A stretch of DNA of 9,590 nt from Candidatus Methanoperedentaceae archaeon. GTDB taxonomy: Archaea > Halobacteriota > Methanosarcinia > Methanosarcinales > Methanoperedenaceae. The notes beneath the pieces are model-generated. The model saw only the letters and a list, made by a program, of their open reading frames with translations, was not told the DNA's origin and ran no database searches. The position numbers were made by a program, and so were the translations under genes. Shown here piece after piece: positions 7,068-9,590 of this stretch. The stretch spans positions 1 through 9,590 of the forward strand of contig DAHXMQ010000033.1 in assembly GCA_027371625.1 (NCBI GenBank), in the 5' to 3' direction. The number at the start of each line of letters is the position of its first letter. The stretch's first letter is position 1.

Positions 7068-7327
7068 CTATCTCTCCTACCGTTGTTGACACGGATTTAG
7101 ACATTTTGAAGATGGTTGCGTCTTTTGGATACGATTTAGTTTATAAAAAGAAGATGAAAGTTTTGGTTCATTGCAAACAGGGGATTAATCGGGCAAGTTT
7201 GCTCAACGGCGTAATTTTGTGGATGAAAGGAATGAAGGGTCAGGAAATTATTGATTATATCAGGAGCAAAAGACCGGGTGCTTTATATAATCAAAATTTC
7301 GTTAACTACCTGGTAAATTTGAAATGA
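7060..7327 (+). pseudogene. 5'-truncated dual-specificity/tyrosine phosphatase
   Basis: The frame carries the C-x5-R phosphatase signature, VHCKQGINRAS, with catalytic Cys at 7172-7174 and Arg at 7190-7192. It is followed by a typical helical tail (LLNGVILWMKGMKG), a segment like the YIRSKRP substrate-binding helix, and NQNFVNYLVNLK before TGA. Residues before it (VVDTDLDILKMVASFGYDLV) fit the end of the general-acid loop and the following helix of small dual-specificity phosphatases. The upstream half is missing: the frame continues to 6992 only through the antisense of the IS256 fragment. It was probably cut by that insertion or a later deletion. An internal ATG near 7111 could still initiate a small product, but without the N-terminal fold this is unlikely to be an active enzyme. 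Confidence 0.6.
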
Positions 7328-7487
7328 AGGACCAATAACTGGGAGTGCAATGTTATGATCTTCGGGTATCCCAAGTCATATTGGAGAGACTTTCCAGTAG
7401 CATGATTTTAGCCATTATTTTCTGTAATTTTTATCTCTTGCAATCTTTATTTATTCAATCCTCGACGGTTTAAAATAAAAAGTAGCA

Positions 7488-7674
7488 CTAGTGCTGTGCC
7501 CTGACTGATTCAAGCGCTTGCGTTATCATCGCTTTGTAAGCTTCCACATTCGTGGAATAATGCTCCTTCGCCTTCACAGCTTCCGGCTCATTTCATCCTT
7601 TAGCTGTCTACTCTTACATCTCGCAACCCGTCCAGCATCTCATCTGCAAAGCCCCGGTTCACGAATTCACCTCA
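7488..7674 (-). pseudogene. Frameshifted small gene, unknown family
   Basis: Between the phosphatase stop and the toxin gene lies a coding-like remnant on the minus strand. A GAGGTG ribosome site (7669-7674) lies six bases before a GTG at 7660-7662, which opens VNRGFADEMLDGLRDVRVDS and then hits a stop at 7600. Coding-like sequence continues in a second frame (RQLKDEMSRKL) and a third frame (EAVKAKEHYSTNVEAYKAMI through LESVRAQH, stop at 7488-7490). Joined, the pieces would give a charged helical protein of roughly 65 residues. I do not recognise the family. The two frame changes suggest decay, or sequencing errors in an otherwise intact small gene. The remaining bases 7328-7487 show nothing I can name. 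Confidence 0.4.
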
Positions 7675-7702
7675 ATGTTCATTCAACTGAGGCAATGCTC
7701 AA

Positions 7703-8497
7703 TTATCGTACAATTTCCAATAATATTATTTCAACTTCTCCCTCGCTAAAACCAGTAATAGAAGCGACATTCAGTATCTCTTGTCTCGAAATAGAGTCAA
7801 TAGTCTTTTTGATATTCCCTGTATCATAGAACTCATGCAGGTTCGATTTGATTTCCGATATTTCGGTATCAGAAAACCAGAGTAGAGCGAAAATATCAGC
7901 AATGTCCTTCAATCGTTTATGTTCTTTATCCCTACCGATTACTGAGTTTAGTTTTGTCGCCAGGAGGACATGAGGTTTTGGAAGCCAGAGGTTCTTTCCG
8001 AATGATTTTTCGGTCATCCGATTGGCTTTATCTTTGAAAACCATCTCAAGCATCGGTTCATCAACCGGATTAAATTTAAAAACTTCATAGAATTTTGGAT
8101 GGATTATGTCAACAATGGGGTCTATGTATAATGGAAATACAAAGTGCTGTGAAGTTATTTTTACCTCATCTTCGCTCAACTCCTTTTCAGTTTCTATGTG
8201 AAACTCCTTTAGGTACCTGAATCCTACAGGCACAAAGCCAAGTTCGTCCTCAATAACTTGAAGAGATTTGGCAAACGTGGATTCACGCAGGTCTTTTTGA
8301 CGCGAATCTTTCTGAAAAGGAAATCCTAGGTCTATATCCCTTGATCCAATGTAATTTCGACCAGTTGTTTTCTTAAAGTTTGTATTGACATGGTGATAAA
8401 CCGCCCATCCTCCTATTAAACAAATTGGTTCTTCGAGTCTGCTAACCACTGTTTTAAGATATCTATAAGAAATTTCTATCTCATGCGGTTCATACAT
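7703..8497 (-). CDS. AbiEii-like nucleotidyltransferase toxin of a type IV toxin-antitoxin pair
   Basis: This 264-residue protein has the polymerase-beta-type nucleotidyltransferase core used by AbiEii/MenT-like toxins. Visible are the GGW turn (residues 29-31), the metal-binding pair in SRDIDL (Asp54 and Asp56), a third acidic candidate at Asp130 (PIVDIIHP), and the C-terminal KLNSVIGRDKEHKRLKDIAD stretch with Lys182, Arg189 and Asp198/Asp201, which is typical of the AbiEii helical domain. Known relatives transfer nucleotides to RNA or tRNA and halt growth, which aborts virus spread. The ATG sits inside the end of the antitoxin gene (ATGTATGA, 8-base overlap), so translation is coupled. All key residues seem present and the frame is intact. 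A solitary DUF-type nucleotidyltransferase with a housekeeping role is the alternative, but the partner gene argues for toxin-antitoxin. Confidence 0.8.
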   Translation of the reverse strand: MYEPHEIEISYRYLKTVVSRLEEPICLIGGWAVYHHVNTNFKKTTGRNYIGSRDIDLGFPFQKDSRQKDLRESTFAKSLQVIEDELGFVPVGFRYLKEFHIETEKELSEDEVKITSQHFVFPLYIDPIVDIIHPKFYEVFKFNPVDEPMLEMVFKDKANRMTEKSFGKNLWLPKPHVLLATKLNSVIGRDKEHKRLKDIADIFALLWFSDTEISEIKSNLHEFYDTGNIKKTIDSISRQEILNVASITGFSEGEVEIILLEIVR

Positions 8498-9071
8498 TTT
8501 TCATAACCTTCGCGATAAGTAGTTCTGCAGCCTCGACACATACGCCTCCCTCAGTCATCAGGTCAACGATCAACTGAGGCGTTGAAACTATTTTTAAGCC
8601 ATCCTTCTCAAAGGACTTATAAAAAACATGCTCTTCAGCAAGCAATAGCCGCAGATTTCCTTTGCCTACCAGTCCCTTCTTTGAAATCATATCGTGCCAC
8701 TGTTTCCAATCGCCCTCTTTTATATAGATGTCGGCTCTGCTTGGAAACAAATAGGTCTGGATGAGATTTTCTCCCTGGTATGTGGTCAATGCGTAAGGTA
8801 GTCCACTATTTTTAAGAAGCTTCAAAGGCTCCTTGACCATGTACTCCCTGTATTTGTGCTTGATATGAACTGACTGCCAATACCGTAACAGGGCAGGGTA
8901 ATCCAACACGGTTGTTCCTTTTACCAGTCCCATCTCTTCGAGTTTCAAGAAAAACTCCCTTACCCATGGATAAGTGGCGCCAGCCTGCCTGGCGACCTCA
9001 TATCTACTCATATCCCCGGAGGGATTATTTGCAAGGACTCTGAGTATTCTATCTCTTACTTTTCCGCGCAT
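8490..9071 (-). CDS. AbiEi-like winged-helix antitoxin/autorepressor
   Basis: The 193-residue protein starts with a winged helix-turn-helix (residues ~1-55; MSRYEVARQAGATYPWVREF holds the helix-turn-helix and GLVKG the wing). The C-terminal domain, with TTYQGENLIQTYLFPSRADIYI and STPQLIVDLMTEGG, resembles the AbiEi antitoxin fold. In type IV systems this protein neutralises the toxin without stable binding and represses its own promoter. It overlaps the toxin gene by eight bases and lies upstream of it, the standard order. I chose the ATG at 9069-9071: there is no Shine-Dalgarno, but AAATAAAT about 27 bases upstream fits a leaderless transcript, with further TATA-like sites near 9112 and 9133. 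Bases 8554-8642 (residues 144-172) recur exactly, inverted, at 9502-9590. Confidence 0.75.
   Translation of the reverse strand: MRGKVRDRILRVLANNPSGDMSRYEVARQAGATYPWVREFFLKLEEMGLVKGTTVLDYPALLRYWQSVHIKHKYREYMVKEPLKLLKNSGLPYALTTYQGENLIQTYLFPSRADIYIKEGDWKQWHDMISKKGLVGKGNLRLLLAEEHVFYKSFEKDGLKIVSTPQLIVDLMTEGGVCVEAAELLIAKVMKNV
8554..8642 (-). repeat. Inverted repeat arm 1, inside the antitoxin gene
   Basis: These 89 bases are the exact reverse complement of 9502-9590, with no mismatch on base-by-base comparison. The arm begins at codon 144 of the antitoxin (Leu-Ala-Glu-Glu). Its other limit is unknown because the partner runs off the window. Confidence 0.95.
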
Positions 9072-9127
9072 ATTATGAAGGTAATATCATCTATTTATTT
9101 AGTTTAACTATATAGGTAATTCAAAGT

Positions 9128-9137
9128 ATTTATATAG
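9128..9137 (+). promoter_or_regulatory. Strong archaeal TATA box in the intergenic region
   Basis: ATTTATATAG matches the archaeal TATA consensus well on the plus strand and predicts initiation near 9158-9162. Because it is nearly symmetric it could also serve the minus-strand antitoxin gene, though 62 bases upstream would leave a long leader. Confidence 0.5.
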
Positions 9138-9157
9138 ATTACATTCATATAGCATGG

Positions 9158-9275
9158 GAAAGGCTGTAAAGTCTTCGGCTGATAACATACTATCCCTGGG
9201 ATAGTAGGATAACTACTGCGAATAAACTATCAATCGGCATTTCACTTCTGAAAAGAAGTACTCATCTATCTGATT
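9158..9275 (+). ncRNA. Possible structured small RNA downstream of a TATA box
   Basis: No convincing protein frame is present. The plus strand, starting about 25 bases after a consensus TATA box, can form a strong hairpin at 9188-9206 and a six-pair hairpin closed by a GAAA loop at 9243-9258 (ACTTCT-GAAA-AGAAGT). The 3' end is a guess and no T-run is obvious nearby. The alternative is that the inverted repeats are operator DNA for the antitoxin. I do not recognise a known RNA family, and the call rests only on promoter plus structure. Confidence 0.3.
9188..9206. promoter_or_regulatory. 19-base perfect palindrome, possible operator
   Basis: TACTATCCCTGGGATAGTA has nine-base arms around a central T. 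It lies 117 bases before the antitoxin start, in the upstream region where AbiEi-type proteins are known to bind inverted repeats for autorepression. Partial symmetry continues outside it (GATAAC on the left, GGATAAC on the right). It could instead be the stem of an RNA hairpin. Confidence 0.45.
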
Positions 9276-9377
9276 TTGTTCATCAAGCGCAGACTTGACA
9301 GAACCTGTTAGAGAAAAGTTCATATCCTGATAAACATATTATTCATGACCTTAAAGTGTCAGGAGGCGAACAAGCTC

Positions 9378-9440
9378 ATGTCCAATAAGGCGAAAAAGAA
9401 ACTCACGGAAAAATCAAAGCCTACGCCCAAGAAAAAATAG
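9378..9440 (+). CDS. Possible lysine-rich micropeptide, 20 aa
   Basis: An ATG at 9378 opens MSNKAKKKLTEKSKPTPKKK and stops at 9438-9440. A full-consensus AGGAGG (9361-9366) lies 11 bases upstream, a little far but usable. An in-frame ATG at 9345 would extend it to 31 residues (MTLKCQEANKL before it) without a ribosome site of its own. Nine of the 20 residues are lysine, which resembles basic nucleic-acid-binding tails. A T-rich run follows at 9451-9463. There are no homologues I can name, and chance cannot be excluded for so short a frame. Confidence 0.4.
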   Translation: MSNKAKKKLTEKSKPTPKKK

Positions 9441-9450
9441 GTTAAGTTGA

Positions 9451-9463
9451 CTTTTCATTTTTT
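9451..9463 (+). terminator. Oligo-T run, probable archaeal terminator
   Basis: CTTTTCATTTTTT, with seven consecutive T at 9458-9464, follows the micropeptide stop by 10 bases. Archaeal RNA polymerase commonly terminates at such T-runs without a hairpin. It is the most T-rich plus-strand stretch in this part of the window. Confidence 0.4.
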
Positions 9464-9501
9464 TATCATTAGGCATTCTCTTGAATTGCAGTTTCGTGTA
9501 T

Positions 9502-9590
9502 CTTGCTGAAGAGCATGTTTTTTATAAGTCCTTTGAGAAGGATGGCTTAAAAATAGTTTCAACGCCTCAGTTGATCGTTGACCTGATGAC
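9502..9590 (+). pseudogene. Inverted, 5'-truncated copy of the antitoxin gene (arm 2), continuing off the window
   Basis: The plus strand here encodes LAEEHVFYKSFEKDGLKIVS and then TPQLIVDLM, identical in DNA to codons 144-172 of the minus-strand antitoxin. The match begins abruptly at 9502, and the bases before it bear no similarity to the antitoxin upstream region. The frame is open back to a stop at 9448-9450, but the only candidate starts are TTG 9481 and GTG 9496, neither with a ribosome site. It is therefore a headless copy. Whether the rest of the antitoxin and a second toxin gene follow cannot be seen. Confidence 0.85.

Noticed and set aside
7683..7693. TCAACTGAGGC shared between the toxin 3' end and 8570-8580
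   Set aside because: An 11-base match is expected by chance several times in a window this size, and it does not extend.
9154..9204. A 16-codon frame (MGKAVKSSADNILSLG) just after the TATA box
   Set aside because: It is too short, without a ribosome site, and ends inside the palindrome. It is more likely non-coding.
9213..9323. A 36-residue minus-strand frame (MNFSLTGSVKSALDEQNQID...)
   Set aside because: There is no usable ribosome site, no recognisable family, and it overlaps the structured plus-strand region. It could be a decayed remnant, but support is too weak.
1..9590. CRISPR arrays, tRNA or rRNA genes, complete insertion-sequence ends
   Set aside because: I looked for regularly spaced repeats, a tRNA-like T-loop and acceptor ends, and terminal inverted repeats around the transposase fragments, and saw none.

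Overview
The window looks like chromosomal DNA from a euryarchaeon of the methanogen / anaerobic methanotroph type, most likely a Methanosarcinales-like lineage. The main clue is a 5'-truncated gene for methyl-coenzyme M reductase system component A2 (AtwA family), known only from organisms that carry MCR. Supporting clues are archaeal TATA boxes about 25-35 bases before several start codons, probable leaderless starts, and an archaeal CopZ-type Fe-S/zinc protein. A species name cannot be given from the sequence alone.

Layout. (1) 1-2829, plus strand: the AtwA-like double ABC ATPase with an unusual C-terminal extension of three ~52-residue repeats, then a 53-aa zinc-ribbon protein and a 187-aa Cys-rich CopZ-like [2Fe-2S]/zinc protein separated by 2 bases. 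A 12-bp inverted repeat lies across the atwA stop codon. (2) 2830-5076: a divergent pair, a TSUP (TauE/SafE-type) membrane protein on the minus strand and a mercuric-reductase-like flavoprotein on the plus strand, sharing a 75-base promoter region with one TATA element and a 9-bp direct repeat. (3) 5113-6537, minus strand: a second flavoprotein disulfide reductase (dihydrolipoamide dehydrogenase / mycothione reductase type), convergent with the first. (4) About 6580-7675: a decayed zone holding an N-terminal helix-turn-helix fragment of one transposase, an internal fragment of an IS256-family transposase in the opposite direction, a 5'-truncated C-x5-R phosphatase, and a frameshifted small gene. 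(5) 7703-9071, minus strand: a two-gene AbiE-like type IV toxin-antitoxin module (winged-helix antitoxin, nucleotidyltransferase toxin) with an 8-base overlap. (6) 9072-9590: an AT-rich intergenic stretch with a strong TATA box, a 19-base perfect palindrome, a GAAA-capped hairpin, a possible lysine-rich micropeptide, and an exact 89-base inverted copy of the middle of the antitoxin gene that runs off the window end.

How the parts may work together. Region 1 combines MCR activation with metal or Fe-S handling, and regions 2 and 3 are a thiol/metal redox neighbourhood that may deal with mercury or a related soft metal. Region 5 is a mobile defence or stability module. Its antitoxin gene is flanked by an inverted duplication that could let the promoter and DNA-binding half invert onto a second, truncated downstream half. 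That arrangement is the most interesting signal here, although an assembly artefact must be ruled out.
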